Counted from the first letter of the stretch, positions 15,928 through 25,349 are shown. The stretch: 64,000 nucleotides of DNA from Verrucomicrobiales bacterium (GCA_029213005.1 JARGPI010000010.1:168642-232641), one strand, 5' to 3'. Notes: generated from the letters alone by a model not told the origin. Numbers and translations: made by a program.

Positions 15928-17049
15928 TCATTCTCCCAGGCTGGTGCCGAGTAATCTCGCCGTTTCAACCAGTGGATGGTCGGTGGGAACCAGCTTCTTT
16001 TTCCCTGCGACATCTTCCAGAGCGACTGGAACCACTTCCTGCCCCCGGATCGACATCATGTCACCGTGACCACCATCGGCAAGGTATTTGGCGCAGGTGG
16101 TTCCCAATTGCGTCGCCAGCACCCGATCGACCGGCGAAGGCGTTCCGCCGCGCTGAATATGGCCGAGAATTGTGAGGCGGGATTCGCAGCCGGTCTGTTT
16201 TTCAAGCTCCCGGGTAAGGTATTGAGTGTGCGCCACATGTTCGTCGTGAAAATCAGACAACTGCTTTGAGATCTCCGACTTTTCCGATTTATTTGAAGCG
16301 TTCGCTTTCTGTTCCAGCAACGATTCAATCGTAGTCGCCTGCTCACGCGTCATGGCTCCTTCGGCCACAGCGACAATGCTGAAATGCTTTCCGGCGCGTT
16401 TCCGATCCTTGATCGCTTCGACTACGGATTCGATTTCGTAGGCAATTTCCGGGATCAAAATCACGTCAGCACCTGCGGCGATACCCGACTCGAGCGCCAA
16501 CCACCCCGCGCGGTGTCCCATGATTTCCACCACAATGACCCGGTCGTGACTGGTCGCGGTGGAATGAACGCGGTCGATTGCTTCCGTCGCGATACCGAGA
16601 GCGGTATCGAAGCCAAAGGTGATATCGGTCATCGCCACGTCGTTATCGATCGTTTTCGGTAGAGTGACCACATTGAGACCGGCTTTCTTCAGGTGGAGCG
16701 CATTTTTCTGAGTTCCCCCGCCACCGAGGCAGACCAAAGCATCGAGATGATGTCGCTCATAGGTCTCGATAATCGTATCGGTCATATCGAGATTCTTTCC
16801 CCCGACCGGCATCTTGTGAGGTTTATCCCGACTCGTCCCGAGGAAGGTCCCTCCATCAGTCAAAATTCCGGAGAGCATTTCCTGATCGATATTCTGGGTG
16901 CGATCCTGCACCAGCCCCCGGAATCCATTCCGAAATCCGAGGAACTTCATATCGAAGTTTTTGATTCCGGCCTTGGCAATACCGCGGATAGCAGCATTGA
17001 GGCCCGGGCAGTCTCCTCCGCTGGTCAGAATTCCGATGTGTTTGGACAT
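15928..17049 (-). CDS. pfkA: 6-phosphofructokinase
   Basis: 373 residues from the ATG at 17049, which gives the canonical start [23 protein letters not shown]; an upstream in-frame start adds only six non-family residues. The fructose-6-phosphate site PKTIDND and [10 protein letters not shown] are present, and the C-terminal [15 protein letters not shown] is intact. The nucleotide loop reads [10 protein letters not shown] Gly at the position corresponding to E. coli Gly104, combined with Lys in PKTIDND, is the mixed pattern of 'group III' PFKs, which are often ATP-dependent. Replacement of the first acid of GGDGS is unusual. It catalyses the committed step of glycolysis. Confidence 0.92.
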   Translation of the reverse strand: MSKHIGILTSGGDCPGLNAAIRGIAKAGIKNFDMKFLGFRNGFRGLVQDRTQNIDQEMLSGILTDGGTFLGTSRDKPHKMPVGGKNLDMTDTIIETYERHHLDALVCLGGGGTQKNALHLKKAGLNVVTLPKTIDNDVAMTDITFGFDTALGIATEAIDRVHSTATSHDRVIVVEIMGHRAGWLALESGIAAGADVILIPEIAYEIESVVEAIKDRKRAGKHFSIVAVAEGAMTREQATTIESLLEQKANASNKSEKSEISKQLSDFHDEHVAHTQYLTRELEKQTGCESRLTILGHIQRGGTPSPVDRVLATQLGTTCAKYLADGGHGDMMSIRGQEVVPVALEDVAGKKKLVPTDHPLVETARLLGTSLGE

Positions 17050-17171
17050 ATCCCAACCGTCCTGCAATCAGCTCTGAAAATCTATTATTTTTTCCAGGAG
17101 AGAAAACGAGCGGTCAGGAACTTTGACCATTGCTTGTCAAAGAATGAAATCTCGGCTTATGCTCGGAAATC

Positions 17172-17714
17172 GTGAGCGATTTTGGAAACAGCACAGAGAA
17201 CATAATTTTAATCGGTTTTATGGGAACCGGAAAAACCACTGTGGGCAAACGGGTTGCACAGAGCCTTAACTTTGAATTTGTCGACACCGACGCCTTTATC
17301 GTGGAACAGGAAGGGAGATCGATTCAGGAGATCTTCGAAGACGTGGGTGAAGCCGAGTTCCGGAAAATTGAAACGGCGGTCCTCGAAAAAATCACGCAGG
17401 TGAAAAATCAGATCATTTCCACGGGCGGAGGAATCGTGACGCAGGAGGTCAATCTCCCGATCCTGAAAAACGGCGGACACGTCATTTGGTTAAAAGCCAG
17501 CCCCGAAGTGATTTACGAGAGAGTGCGCCGGAATTTCGACCGCCCGCTTTTAAAAACCGAAAACCCGCTGAAAACGATTCAGGATCTGCTTGAGGCCCGC
17601 CAGGATTCCTATGCCCAGTGCGCCGATCTTACAATTTCCACCGACGATTTGTCGCTTGAAGAAACCATTTACGGCGTCACTGAGACGGCCCGATTTTGGT
17701 TGAACGACCAGTGA
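17172..17714 (+). CDS. aroK: Shikimate kinase
   Basis: 180 residues starting at a GTG. The P-loop GFMGTGKTT is at about residues 15-23. The family motifs DTDAFIVEQEGRSIQEIFEDVGEAEFRKIE (shikimate-binding DxD and R), STGGGIV and RPLLKTENP (lid/adenine region) follow in order at normal spacing. The enzyme phosphorylates shikimate at the 3-OH with ATP in aromatic amino acid synthesis. It is divergent from the phosphofructokinase gene and 53 bp upstream of fabD. Confidence 0.93.
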   Translation: MSDFGNSTENIILIGFMGTGKTTVGKRVAQSLNFEFVDTDAFIVEQEGRSIQEIFEDVGEAEFRKIETAVLEKITQVKNQIISTGGGIVTQEVNLPILKNGGHVIWLKASPEVIYERVRRNFDRPLLKTENPLKTIQDLLEARQDSYAQCADLTISTDDLSLEETIYGVTETARFWLNDQ

Positions 17715-17767
17715 GATAAAAAAAGGCGTTGCGCGGGACCGTATCAGTGGTGAATTGAGGGACCGAT

Positions 17768-18718
17768 ATGATACGAAATTCCGCAGTTCTTTTGTTTGCC
17801 GGTCAGGGTGCCCAGTCAGTTGGGATGGGCCGGGATTTGGTCGAGCGATACCCCATCGCAGCTGAGCGCATGGCTCAAGCCGATGAACAATTAGGCTTCT
17901 CTTTAAGTGACGTCATGTTCAATGGCCCTTCCGGGGAATTGACTCGAACATCACGCTGTCAGCCTGCTCTCTTTGTCCATGGCATCATCTGCCTCGAAAT
18001 CCTCAGGGATCAACTGCCCGATCTTGATATCGTGGGGACCGCCGGTCTGTCTCTTGGAGAGTTTACCGCGCACGCTGCAGCCGGCACCTTTGACTTTGCT
18101 TCCGGACTGGATCTCGTTGCAAAGAGAGGTCGCTTCATGGAAGAGGCAACTTCGACCACCGAAGGCACCATGGCCGCTCTGATGGGTGCTGAGGACGAGA
18201 AGGTTGAAGAACTCGCCACCGCCTGCAACATCGACGTTGCCAACTACAATGCTCCCGGACAAATCGTGGTTTCCGGAACCAAAGAGGGCGTCGCTCTGGC
18301 CATCGAACGGGCCAAAGATTTCGGCATCAGAATCGCGAAAGAGCTGGATGTCGCCGGCGCTTATCACTCCCGCCTGATGATTTCAGCTCAGGAAAAACTG
18401 GCTCCCGCTCTCGCCGCGCTCGATGTGAAAGAGCCGGAAATTCGCCTGGTTTGTAATGTGGATGCGGACCTCGTGACCGCTCCCGAAGATATTCGCTCAA
18501 CTCTGGTTCGTCAGGTCAGCGGATCGGTTCGCTGGAGCGACAGCATCCGCAAATTTATCGCCGACGGAGATACCAATTTCATCGAAATCGGACCGGGCGG
18601 AGTGCTCAGCGGCTTAATGAAACGGATCGATCGCAGTGCATCGATCGCTTCCGTTCACGATTGCGCATCGATCGATAATCTCATCGAATCGATCGCGGAT
18701 TTAGAAGCTGCAGCCTAA
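17768..18718 (+). CDS. fabD: Malonyl-CoA:ACP transacylase
   Basis: 316 residues. The oxyanion motif LFAGQGAQSVGMG is near the N-terminus, the active-site serine is in AGLSLGEFTA (GLSLGE), and AGAYHSRLM holds the catalytic histidine. The arginine-containing region is replaced by the usual SLTRTSRCQPALFV segment. The enzyme transfers malonyl from CoA to ACP for fatty-acid elongation. A GAGGGA site lies 5 nt before the ATG. It is not beside other fab genes here; a short hairpin with a T-run follows the stop. Confidence 0.94.
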   Translation: MIRNSAVLLFAGQGAQSVGMGRDLVERYPIAAERMAQADEQLGFSLSDVMFNGPSGELTRTSRCQPALFVHGIICLEILRDQLPDLDIVGTAGLSLGEFTAHAAAGTFDFASGLDLVAKRGRFMEEATSTTEGTMAALMGAEDEKVEELATACNIDVANYNAPGQIVVSGTKEGVALAIERAKDFGIRIAKELDVAGAYHSRLMISAQEKLAPALAALDVKEPEIRLVCNVDADLVTAPEDIRSTLVRQVSGSVRWSDSIRKFIADGDTNFIEIGPGGVLSGLMKRIDRSASIASVHDCASIDNLIESIADLEAAA

Positions 18719-18722
18719 GTTT

Positions 18723-18744
18723 CGCAGACTTCACTGCGTTTTTT
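18723..18744 (+). terminator. Short intrinsic terminator after fabD
   Basis: CGCAG (18723-18727) and CTGCG (18734-18738) form a 5-bp stem around ACTTCA, followed by six T at 18739-18744. It is a short stem, so efficiency is probably modest. Confidence 0.55.
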
Positions 18745-18751
18745 GGAGGAG

Positions 18752-18775
18752 AAACGGCGTCACGGGACGTCGTTT
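18752..18775 (+). promoter_or_regulatory. Hairpin in the leader of the secreted-hydrolase gene
   Basis: AAACGGCGTC (18752-18761) pairs with GACGTCGTTT (18766-18775) over a 4-nt loop, with one G-T wobble. It lies 10 nt upstream of the ATG at 18786, where it could affect ribosome access. Function is not shown; it may be the second half of a tandem terminator. Confidence 0.35.
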
Positions 18776-18785
18776 CACGGTTGTT

Positions 18786-19625
18786 ATGAAGGTTTTATCA
18801 TTTTTTGCCATCCTCCTTTTCCTGCCGCGATTGGGCTCCACTCAGGATTACAATCAACTCATTGTCGACACGATCTCGGCAATGCCTCCGGCGGGTTCCT
18901 ACGCGAAGTATCAAAAAGGCAACAAAGGGCGGGAGTTCGATGACCTTTTCCGCACCGTGGTTGATCTCAATGAGGCGATCGACACCGGCGGCTTCGGAAA
19001 AAAATTGAAGGTTGAGCCCCGGAAAGCCCGGCAACTCAGCTTTTGCTCCAGCGCGACTTATTTGCTCTTCGCCGAAACTCTGGAGCGGCTTCAGGACGCC
19101 AGACAGCTCGATCTGGCGCCATCAGTGATCAAAGAGATCGCCGATGTGGGCGACCAGAACAGCGTTATCATGGGCAAACTGGATGGAATCGGGATATTCG
19201 GGCACTGGAATGCCGACGGCCCCGGAACCGCCGTCCTCTTTCAGCGATTGGGGCTCGGGGTTAACTTTTCCAGCTTCGAAAAAGCCCGCCCGGGGGATTT
19301 CCTGAAAATTTTCTGGAATGAAAACATCGGGAAAGGCGAAAGCGGCCATCTCGTCGTTTATTTGGGAACCAGTTCCGACGGCAAATCGATTCAAGTCTGG
19401 TCGAGTAATCTCAAGAACACCGATGGAACAAGCGGTTACGGGACGATGTGGGTCGAAAAATCCCGGATTAAGCGGGCTCTTTTCTCCCGCCTGACCCATC
19501 CGGAGAATATCAATCGCTGGCAGAGCTTCTCCCCGGACCAGAAACGGAGTGATTATTTGATCCAAATCCGGAAAACCGGATCGACCGGTTTGGAAATGAA
19601 ACAGGTGACTGGAGCGATTGATTGA
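18786..19625 (+). CDS. Secreted protein with NlpC/P60- or CHAP-like fold (putative amidase)
   Basis: 279 residues with a signal peptide (about 1-19). A cysteine at the head of a helix (LSFCSSATYLLF), a later GDFLKIFW strand, and a histidine strand SGHLVVYLG come in the order and spacing of papain-like NlpC/P60 and CHAP peptidases (Cys, then His on a beta strand). WVEKSRIKRALFSRL near the end may supply the third polar residue. Such enzymes usually cleave peptidoglycan peptides or amide bonds. The family call is by motif reading only; no known DUF name is certain. Confidence 0.55.
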   Translation: MKVLSFFAILLFLPRLGSTQDYNQLIVDTISAMPPAGSYAKYQKGNKGREFDDLFRTVVDLNEAIDTGGFGKKLKVEPRKARQLSFCSSATYLLFAETLERLQDARQLDLAPSVIKEIADVGDQNSVIMGKLDGIGIFGHWNADGPGTAVLFQRLGLGVNFSSFEKARPGDFLKIFWNENIGKGESGHLVVYLGTSSDGKSIQVWSSNLKNTDGTSGYGTMWVEKSRIKRALFSRLTHPENINRWQSFSPDQKRSDYLIQIRKTGSTGLEMKQVTGAID

Positions 19626-19665
19626 GTTATCTTACATAACTTAATCATTTTTTCCTGATCCAACT

Positions 19666-20589
19666 ATGAATCGAAGAGACTGTCTGAAATCGATCGCAGC
19701 CGCCGGAACTGCCTCATCAATCCCCCAAATCCTCCAAGCGGCCGAAGGGGAAAAATTTAAAATCGACTACGTGCTCGCCACCGCATTGTACGGGGACATG
19801 AAGTTGAGCGAAATCCTTCCTGAAGTGGAGCACACCGGATCTATCGGGATCGATATCTGGGGAAAACCACACGGCACTCAGCGTGAGGAAATCGATCAAA
19901 TGGGCATCGAGGCCTTTGGGGAGATGCTGGCTGAGACCGGGACCAAGGTGGTCGCATCGACTCGCTACCCTCTGGGATGTTTCGGCCTCCAACCGGAAAT
20001 GCCGATTCTGAAGCAGCTCGGCGGAAAAATCCTTGTCGCGGGCAGTCCAAAGACAAGAGAATTAAAGAACGCAGAATTGAAATCCGCCGTGTCGGAGTTC
20101 ATCGAAGCGATGAAACCACACGCTGACGCCGCCGCGGAACACGGTTTGACCATCGCGATCGAGAATCATAGCGATCAACTGATTTCCGGGCCCGATGCGA
20201 TTCGCTATTTCGGGGAATTCAATCGTCATCCGGCGATGGGACTGGCTTTTGCCCCCCACCATCTCAAGGATCACATGGGAAAAATCCCGGAACTGATTCT
20301 GGAGCTCGGCAAAGCCAACCTGCCCTTCATTTATTTTCAGGAATACGGCGACGGCGCCTTCCACAAGCTGCAAAAGCAGGTCGAGCTCGAGCAAATGCCC
20401 GGTCGTGGCACTCTCGATTACGTGATCCTGATGCGAGCTTTGAAATACATCGACTTTGACGGTGTTGGTGAAATATTCATGCACCCGACACCGAGAGGAA
20501 TCCCCGTTTTGGAAAGCGTCGATTCGATCACAGAGTTGTTCAACGAATCACGGATCTACATCGATCAATGCATCAAAGAACTTGGGTAA
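19666..20589 (+). CDS. Exported TIM-barrel sugar isomerase/epimerase-like protein
   Basis: 307 residues. The N-terminus MNRRDCLKSIAAAGTASS is a Tat-like signal (RRDxLK). The mature part reads as an AP-endonuclease-2/xylose-isomerase-like barrel: a central EH-type metal strand (GLTIAIENHSDQLI), FAPHHLKD, and late FIYFQEYGDGAF and GVGEIFMHPTP strands. Proteins of this family isomerise or epimerise sugars or inositols; secreted copies are abundant in this phylum and mostly uncharacterised. It stands alone between two unrelated genes. Confidence 0.78.
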   Translation: MNRRDCLKSIAAAGTASSIPQILQAAEGEKFKIDYVLATALYGDMKLSEILPEVEHTGSIGIDIWGKPHGTQREEIDQMGIEAFGEMLAETGTKVVASTRYPLGCFGLQPEMPILKQLGGKILVAGSPKTRELKNAELKSAVSEFIEAMKPHADAAAEHGLTIAIENHSDQLISGPDAIRYFGEFNRHPAMGLAFAPHHLKDHMGKIPELILELGKANLPFIYFQEYGDGAFHKLQKQVELEQMPGRGTLDYVILMRALKYIDFDGVGEIFMHPTPRGIPVLESVDSITELFNESRIYIDQCIKELG

Positions 20590-20659
20590 ACGAAACCTGA
20601 GTCACCGCTTTACAAGTGGATTGCCTTCGTGAAACGTCGGGCGCCTCAGCGGCGTCCGA

Positions 20660-21616
20660 ATGTATCAGATTTTCGAAATTTTTACCGGCGTTTGCCTGCC
20701 CATCCTGGCTCTGATTTTTCTGGGCTGGGCACTGGACCGGAAATTTGATTTTGACCTCCGGACCCTGGTCAAACTCAACATTTATCTGTTTGTCCCCGCT
20801 TTTATTCTGGTTCGCCTGTCAACATCGACTATCCCGGGTAAAACCGGATTGTTGGTGATGTTCTTTACCCTGTGCATCATCTTCTCGATGGGCGCGCTTT
20901 CCTCGCTGACGAGTTTTTTCTGCCGGTACCGCCCCGAAGAAAGAGCGGCGCTGCAGCTCAGCACCATGATTTACAACTCGGGCAACTGGGGCATCCCGCT
21001 TTTGACCCTCGCCTTCCCCGAACAGGGTGGCGTTTTGCAGGTTTTCGTGCTCGCGACGATGAATCTGACCAACTTTACGGTAGGAGTATTCCTCGCCAAC
21101 TCGACCAACAGCGAAGCCGTCAACGCCGGTTGGCGAAAAGTCATCCCGGTTTTCAGACAGCCTTCGGTCTATGCGATCACAGCAGCCATCCTTTTCCGGG
21201 TGCTGGGAAATCCGCTCGACGATATCGTCTTCATTTGGAAACCGATCAACTATGTGGCCGACGGGCTCCTCGGGTTCGCCCTGCTCACTCTGGGCGTCCA
21301 GCTCTCCAAAACCAAACCTCCCCAACCGGTGGGCCGGCTCGGTTGGGCGCTTGGTATCCGACTGCTCGGCGGTCCGGTGATCGCCATCGCCCTAACCTGG
21401 ATTTTGGGAATCAGCGGAACCTTCGCTGCGATTCTCATTGTGGGAGCCGCCTCGCCCACGGCGGTCAACACCGCTCTTTTGGCGTATGAATTTGGAGCTG
21501 ACAGTCGATTTGCGGCGGCTGCGGTCTATTATTCCACCTTGAGCGCCACCCTCGTAGTGACCCTCCTCCTCGCGATCCTGCATCACGGGTGGATTCCGTG
21601 GGCAGTCATAGGCTAG
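20660..21616 (+). CDS. AEC-family transporter (auxin efflux carrier type)
   Basis: 318 residues with about ten hydrophobic helices in two sets of five. The central region between the halves is short and charged. Family hallmarks include the first-helix PILALIFLGWALDR, MIYNSGNWGIPLLTLAF (the N-x-G-N/P crossing of helix 4) and GAASPTAVNTALLAYEFGAD in the second half. AEC permeases move carboxylates or similar anions by secondary transport; the substrate is unknown. It begins 70 bp after the TIM-barrel gene. Confidence 0.87.
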   Translation: MYQIFEIFTGVCLPILALIFLGWALDRKFDFDLRTLVKLNIYLFVPAFILVRLSTSTIPGKTGLLVMFFTLCIIFSMGALSSLTSFFCRYRPEERAALQLSTMIYNSGNWGIPLLTLAFPEQGGVLQVFVLATMNLTNFTVGVFLANSTNSEAVNAGWRKVIPVFRQPSVYAITAAILFRVLGNPLDDIVFIWKPINYVADGLLGFALLTLGVQLSKTKPPQPVGRLGWALGIRLLGGPVIAIALTWILGISGTFAAILIVGAASPTAVNTALLAYEFGADSRFAAAAVYYSTLSATLVVTLLLAILHHGWIPWAVIG

Positions 21617-21680
21617 AAAACACCGCACAGCAGTCTCGATTTCAGTTTACAGAAACTTGAAAGGTGCGAAGTTTTCTGGG

Positions 21681-22223
21681 ATGATTTGCAGACTCGTTCC
21701 CTTCGCCATCCTAACCTTCAGCTTTGCTGTTTCCGGCTGCCTGACCCGGCAGAAAGAAGAGCCAGCGCAGGCCAACAGCCCGAGTGCTCCTCCAGCATCC
21801 TATCCGGAAGCGGAACAGAGTGTCAGCGCACCGGCCCCGCAGACCGCTGCGGCTCCCGCTCCCGCAGCACCGACGGTAAAGAACGGCGTTCAGACCACTT
21901 ACTCCGGACTCCAGTATGAAATTCTCCGTCAGGGGACCGGCGAGAAACCCAGAATGTATAACCGGGTCAAAGTTCATTATCACGGTTATCTGCCGAACGG
22001 AACCGTATTCGACAGCAGCGTGCAGCGCGGTCAGCCCGCCGTCTTTGGCTTGAAACAGGTCATCCCGGGCTGGCAGGAAGGGATCGCTTTGATGAGAGAG
22101 GGCGCCAAGTATCGTTTTACGATCCCGCCCAACCTCGCCTATGGCCACCGGGGCAGCCCGCCGAAAATCGGCCCCAATCAGACTTTGATGTTTGATGTCG
22201 AGCTTTTCGAAGTGCTTTACTAA
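21681..22223 (+). CDS. FKBP-type peptidyl-prolyl isomerase lipoprotein
   Basis: 180 residues from the ATG at 21681, chosen because it gives a compact lipoprotein signal with lipobox AVSGC; a TTG at 21657 would add eight residues. An Ala/Pro-rich linker (about 30-68) leads to a C-terminal FKBP domain (about 75-180): TYSGLQYEILRQGTG, VKVHYHGYLPNGTVFDSS, VIPGWQEGIALMREGAKYRFTIPP and LAYG. It catalyses cis-trans isomerisation of Xaa-Pro bonds and probably helps fold exported proteins while anchored to a membrane. A GTAC-core pair starts 13 bp after its stop. Confidence 0.93.
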   Translation: MICRLVPFAILTFSFAVSGCLTRQKEEPAQANSPSAPPASYPEAEQSVSAPAPQTAAAPAPAAPTVKNGVQTTYSGLQYEILRQGTGEKPRMYNRVKVHYHGYLPNGTVFDSSVQRGQPAVFGLKQVIPGWQEGIALMREGAKYRFTIPPNLAYGHRGSPPKIGPNQTLMFDVELFEVLY

Positions 22224-22235
22224 ATTTTCTCAATT

Positions 22236-22268
22236 GTACCCTGTACACTTCTAAACCGTACAGGGTAC
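22236..22268. repeat. GTAC-core repeat pair, inverted, 22 bp spacing
   Basis: GTACCCTGTAC (22236-22246) and GTACAGGGTAC (22258-22268) are perfect and inverted with an 11-nt loop, giving an 11-bp stem. It follows the FKBP stop by 13 bp and could serve as a transcript-end hairpin, though no T-run follows. Confidence 0.88.
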
Positions 22269-22353
22269 GGTCTCTCCGCAGAGTCGTACTTCATTACCTT
22301 GCCAAGTAGCCAGAACCGGATTAGCAGTGCTGTCTTAGTTTTTTGGCTCATCA

Positions 22354-23163
22354 ATGGAGTATTACCTGGCAAAATCCGGCGCAAAAGTCGGTCCCCTCTC
22401 ACAGTTTAAACTGGTGGAAATGCTTCGCGAAGGCGAAGTCTCTCCGGAAGAAAAGCTGTGGCATCAGGGTATGGATAGTTGGCTTCCGGCTTCGGAAATC
22501 CCCTCACTGCAATCTACATTACAAGCACTTGAGAGGGAGAAACTTGAAGCGACCGCTCCACCGCTTCCCGAAACACCGGCTCCGACGAAACGTAAGTTTC
22601 CGGTGGCTAACGAAGTGAGACCACTGACTCGTTTCTGGGCACGGTATTTTGACTACACCGTGGTTCTCGTCATCGTGGTGATTTTCTCCGAGTTCGAAAT
22701 ACCCAAAGTGGATTCAGGAGCGTCCATTTCTGACTTAATGGCAAAGTCTTACGAACTTGCCGAAAGTGATGAGTATCGCCAACTCATGAAGATGGTGATC
22801 TACTCGATCCCGATCTGGCATGTCATAGAAAGTATAATGATTAGCGTTTTTGGAACAACGCCGGGTAAAGCATTGTTCGGAATTCACATCGTAAGTAGTT
22901 CAGGATCAAAACTTTCCTTATATTCGAGTATTTACAGATCTTTTTTAGTTTACATTTTAGGTGTGGGGCTATTTTATTTTTCTTTACTTACATTCGCAAC
23001 GATGACGTTTTCGTTCGTCAGATTAATGACTAGAGGAATATGCCCGTGGGACCAGATCCTTGACTTGAAGGTCAAGCATCCGCCCTTGAGTTTCGGGAGA
23101 ATTCTCTTAGCTATTCTGGCATTCATTACTTTGATGATGTTGCAAAACCTTAACTTCTCATGA
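22354..23163 (+). CDS. GYF-RDD membrane protein
   Basis: 269 residues. The N-terminal 55 residues are a GYF_2-like domain (DUF4339 type): YYLAKSGAKVGPLS, then LREGEVSPEEKLWHQGM and DSWLPASEIPSL. After a Pro-rich linker comes an RDD domain with three to four helices (about 90-269): RPLTRFWARYFDYTVVLV, PGKALFGIHIV and a last helix near the C-terminus. RDD proteins are often transporters or membrane accessory proteins; GYF domains bind proline-rich peptides. The segment at 22900-23000 is AT-rich relative to its neighbours. Its stop overlaps the GH57 start by 4 bp (ATGA), implying translational coupling. Confidence 0.82.
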   Translation: MEYYLAKSGAKVGPLSQFKLVEMLREGEVSPEEKLWHQGMDSWLPASEIPSLQSTLQALEREKLEATAPPLPETPAPTKRKFPVANEVRPLTRFWARYFDYTVVLVIVVIFSEFEIPKVDSGASISDLMAKSYELAESDEYRQLMKMVIYSIPIWHVIESIMISVFGTTPGKALFGIHIVSSSGSKLSLYSSIYRSFLVYILGVGLFYFSLLTFATMTFSFVRLMTRGICPWDQILDLKVKHPPLSFGRILLAILAFITLMMLQNLNFS

Positions 23164-24770
23164 GCCGATACTGTTCACTAGTCCTGCACGCACACGTTCC
23201 CTGGGTCAGAAATCCGGAAGAAGAACGCTGTCTGGAAGAAGACTGGCTCTTCGGGGCAGTGGCAGAATGTTATGTGCCGCTCCTCGACATGTTGTATCAA
23301 CTGCGGGAGGACGAGGTTCCGATGAAGGTGACCATCAATATGTCGCCGCCGCTTCTGTATATGCTGAGGGACCGGTTGATGACCCGTCGGGCGCTCGCTT
23401 ATTTTGACCGCACCATCAAGCTTTGTCAGGACGAGTTGGAACGAGGCGAATCGACCGGCTTCACCGATCTGGCGAAGTTTTATCTGGAGCGTTTCGAAGG
23501 ACTGAGAGAACTCTACGTCGACAAATTTAACTGCGATCTGGTCGGAGCTTTTGGCGACCTTCATGAATCGGGTCACGTCGAGTTGACCGCTTCAGCCGCC
23601 ACCCACGGGGTTTTGCCCCTTCTGATGAAGGTGCCGGAATCTGTTACCTCCCAAATCCGGGTGGGACTCTCCGAATTTGAGAAAACTTTCGGTTACCGCG
23701 CGAAAGGCTTCTGGCTTCCGGAATGCGCCTTTGCTCCGGCACTGAGTAACCTTCTCGTCAAAGAGGGCATCGAGTGGACTTTGGTGGAACAACATGGTTT
23801 GACCCACGTCAACAACGGCAAAAAGATTTTCCCGCACCGCCCCGCGAAAACCATCGACGGCCTCCGGGTTTTCAGCCGCGACAACGATGCCAGTCAGCAC
23901 GTTTGGAATGCGGAAGAGGGTTATCCGGCGGATCCCCGGTATCGGGATTACTTCCGCGATATCGGAATCGAAGCACCGATGGGACTTCTCGAGGAATATC
24001 TCGACGGATCGGAAATCCGGCGCTTCACAGGACTCAAATTTTTCCGCCGCACGGGAAGTGCGATGGATAAAAAGGAAATCTACGACCTCACTCTGGCTCA
24101 CCAGGCGTTGGAGGAAAATTCCGTTCACTTTATCAACAGCCGCGGCGCTCAACTCGCTTCGCTTGATTCTCAGGGAATTGAGCAACCGATTGTGGTTTGT
24201 GCTTTCGATGCGTCTCTCTTTGGACACTGGTGGTTTGAAGGAGTTGAATTCTTGAACCGGATCTTCCGGAAAGCGGCGGAACGCAGCGACTTTGAGTTTA
24301 CCACTCCGAGTGAATACGATGCAATCGCCACCAATCTGCCTCAGGCCATGCCGGTCTCGTCATCCTGGGGTGAAGGCGGGTTTTTCGAAACCTGGATGAG
24401 CGAGAACAACAACTGGATCAATGCTGATCTTTATGATCGCGGCACGAAGCTGTGCCGGATGGTGCAAACTCATCAGGAAAGTCGTGAAGGCATGTCGCAG
24501 GAACGAATCGATCACCGGGAACGCTGCCTGCGGCAACTGTCACGGGATCTTCTCATGGCACAGGCCAGTGACTGGGGCTTTCTGCTGAACAACGAGGCTT
24601 CCCACGATTATGCGGAGGCAAAAGTTCGCGGCTACCTCGACGCTTTTGACGTGGTCTGGGGAATTTGCACCTCCTTCGGCGATATCGCTCCGCTTGATGA
24701 ACTCGAAAAACGGTATCCGATCTTTGCCGATATCGAATGGGATCTTTTCCGCCCCAACGTGATGGTCTAA
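23160..24770 (+). CDS. Glycoside hydrolase family 57, 1,4-alpha-glucan branching-type enzyme
   Basis: 536 residues. Conserved region 1 is LHAHVPWVR near the N-terminus, region 2 is DLVGAFGDLHESGHVEL, and the nucleophile Glu188 lies in KGFWLPECAFAP. The acid/base Asp350 is in VVCAFDASLFGHWWFEG. The C-terminal helical part is of normal length for the glycogen-branching GH57 type rather than the longer amylopullulanases. Such enzymes form alpha-1,6 branches in glycogen or hydrolyse alpha-glucans. It overlaps the RDD gene by 4 bp and is followed 28 bp later by an exonuclease gene. Confidence 0.9.
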   Translation: MSRYCSLVLHAHVPWVRNPEEERCLEEDWLFGAVAECYVPLLDMLYQLREDEVPMKVTINMSPPLLYMLRDRLMTRRALAYFDRTIKLCQDELERGESTGFTDLAKFYLERFEGLRELYVDKFNCDLVGAFGDLHESGHVELTASAATHGVLPLLMKVPESVTSQIRVGLSEFEKTFGYRAKGFWLPECAFAPALSNLLVKEGIEWTLVEQHGLTHVNNGKKIFPHRPAKTIDGLRVFSRDNDASQHVWNAEEGYPADPRYRDYFRDIGIEAPMGLLEEYLDGSEIRRFTGLKFFRRTGSAMDKKEIYDLTLAHQALEENSVHFINSRGAQLASLDSQGIEQPIVVCAFDASLFGHWWFEGVEFLNRIFRKAAERSDFEFTTPSEYDAIATNLPQAMPVSSSWGEGGFFETWMSENNNWINADLYDRGTKLCRMVQTHQESREGMSQERIDHRERCLRQLSRDLLMAQASDWGFLLNNEASHDYAEAKVRGYLDAFDVVWGICTSFGDIAPLDELEKRYPIFADIEWDLFRPNVMV

Positions 24771-24797
24771 TCTTGCTTCCTGAGCCGAACTCGATAA

Positions 24798-25349
24798 ATG
24801 CCGCAGAATTTCGTTTATTTCGATCTCGAAACCCAGCGTTCCGCGAACGATGTCGGGGGATGGGATAAAAAGGCCGATATGCTGATGTCGGTCGGTGTCA
24901 CTTACAGCACCGCACGGGGAAACTATCGGATTTATACCGAGGACGATGTCCAGGAATTGATCGAGGAGTTACTCAATGCCGATCTGGTCGTAGGCTACAA
25001 TCATATCTCCTTCGATTACGAAGTCCTGATGGGCTATACCATCCTCGACTTGAAGGAGCAGACCTCGAATCTGGATCTGATGCTGGATCTGGAGAAGCAA
25101 CTCGAACACCGCCCCAAACTGGATGCCGTCGCGAGTGCCTGTCTCGGTCAGGGCAAGTCAGCGGTGGGAACCGATGCGATCAAATGGTGGCGCCAGGGCA
25201 AATACCGCGAGGTGGCCGAGTATTGCTGCTACGACGTGAAAGTGACCAAGGAAGTTCACGAATTCGGCGCCCGAAACGGCAGAGTAGCCTATGTGAACCG
25301 GTTCAATCACCGTGGCGAAGTGCCGGTGACGTGGCAGTTCCCGACCTAG
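24798..25349 (+). CDS. RNase H-like 3'-5' exonuclease domain protein
   Basis: 183 residues. The DEDD-type metal sites are visible: FDLET (first Asp and Glu) at about residue 10, YNHISFDYEVL (second Asp region) at about 76, and EYCCYDVKVT (Tyr-x3-Asp, DEDDy type) at about 147. The fold resembles the RNase_H_2/YprB group usually fused to helicases, here stand-alone. It probably trims single-stranded DNA or RNA ends. The gene is convergent with the sigma-FecR fusion and their stop codons overlap within the palindrome CTAG at 25346-25349. Confidence 0.72.
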   Translation: MPQNFVYFDLETQRSANDVGGWDKKADMLMSVGVTYSTARGNYRIYTEDDVQELIEELLNADLVVGYNHISFDYEVLMGYTILDLKEQTSNLDLMLDLEKQLEHRPKLDAVASACLGQGKSAVGTDAIKWWRQGKYREVAEYCCYDVKVTKEVHEFGARNGRVAYVNRFNHRGEVPVTWQFPT

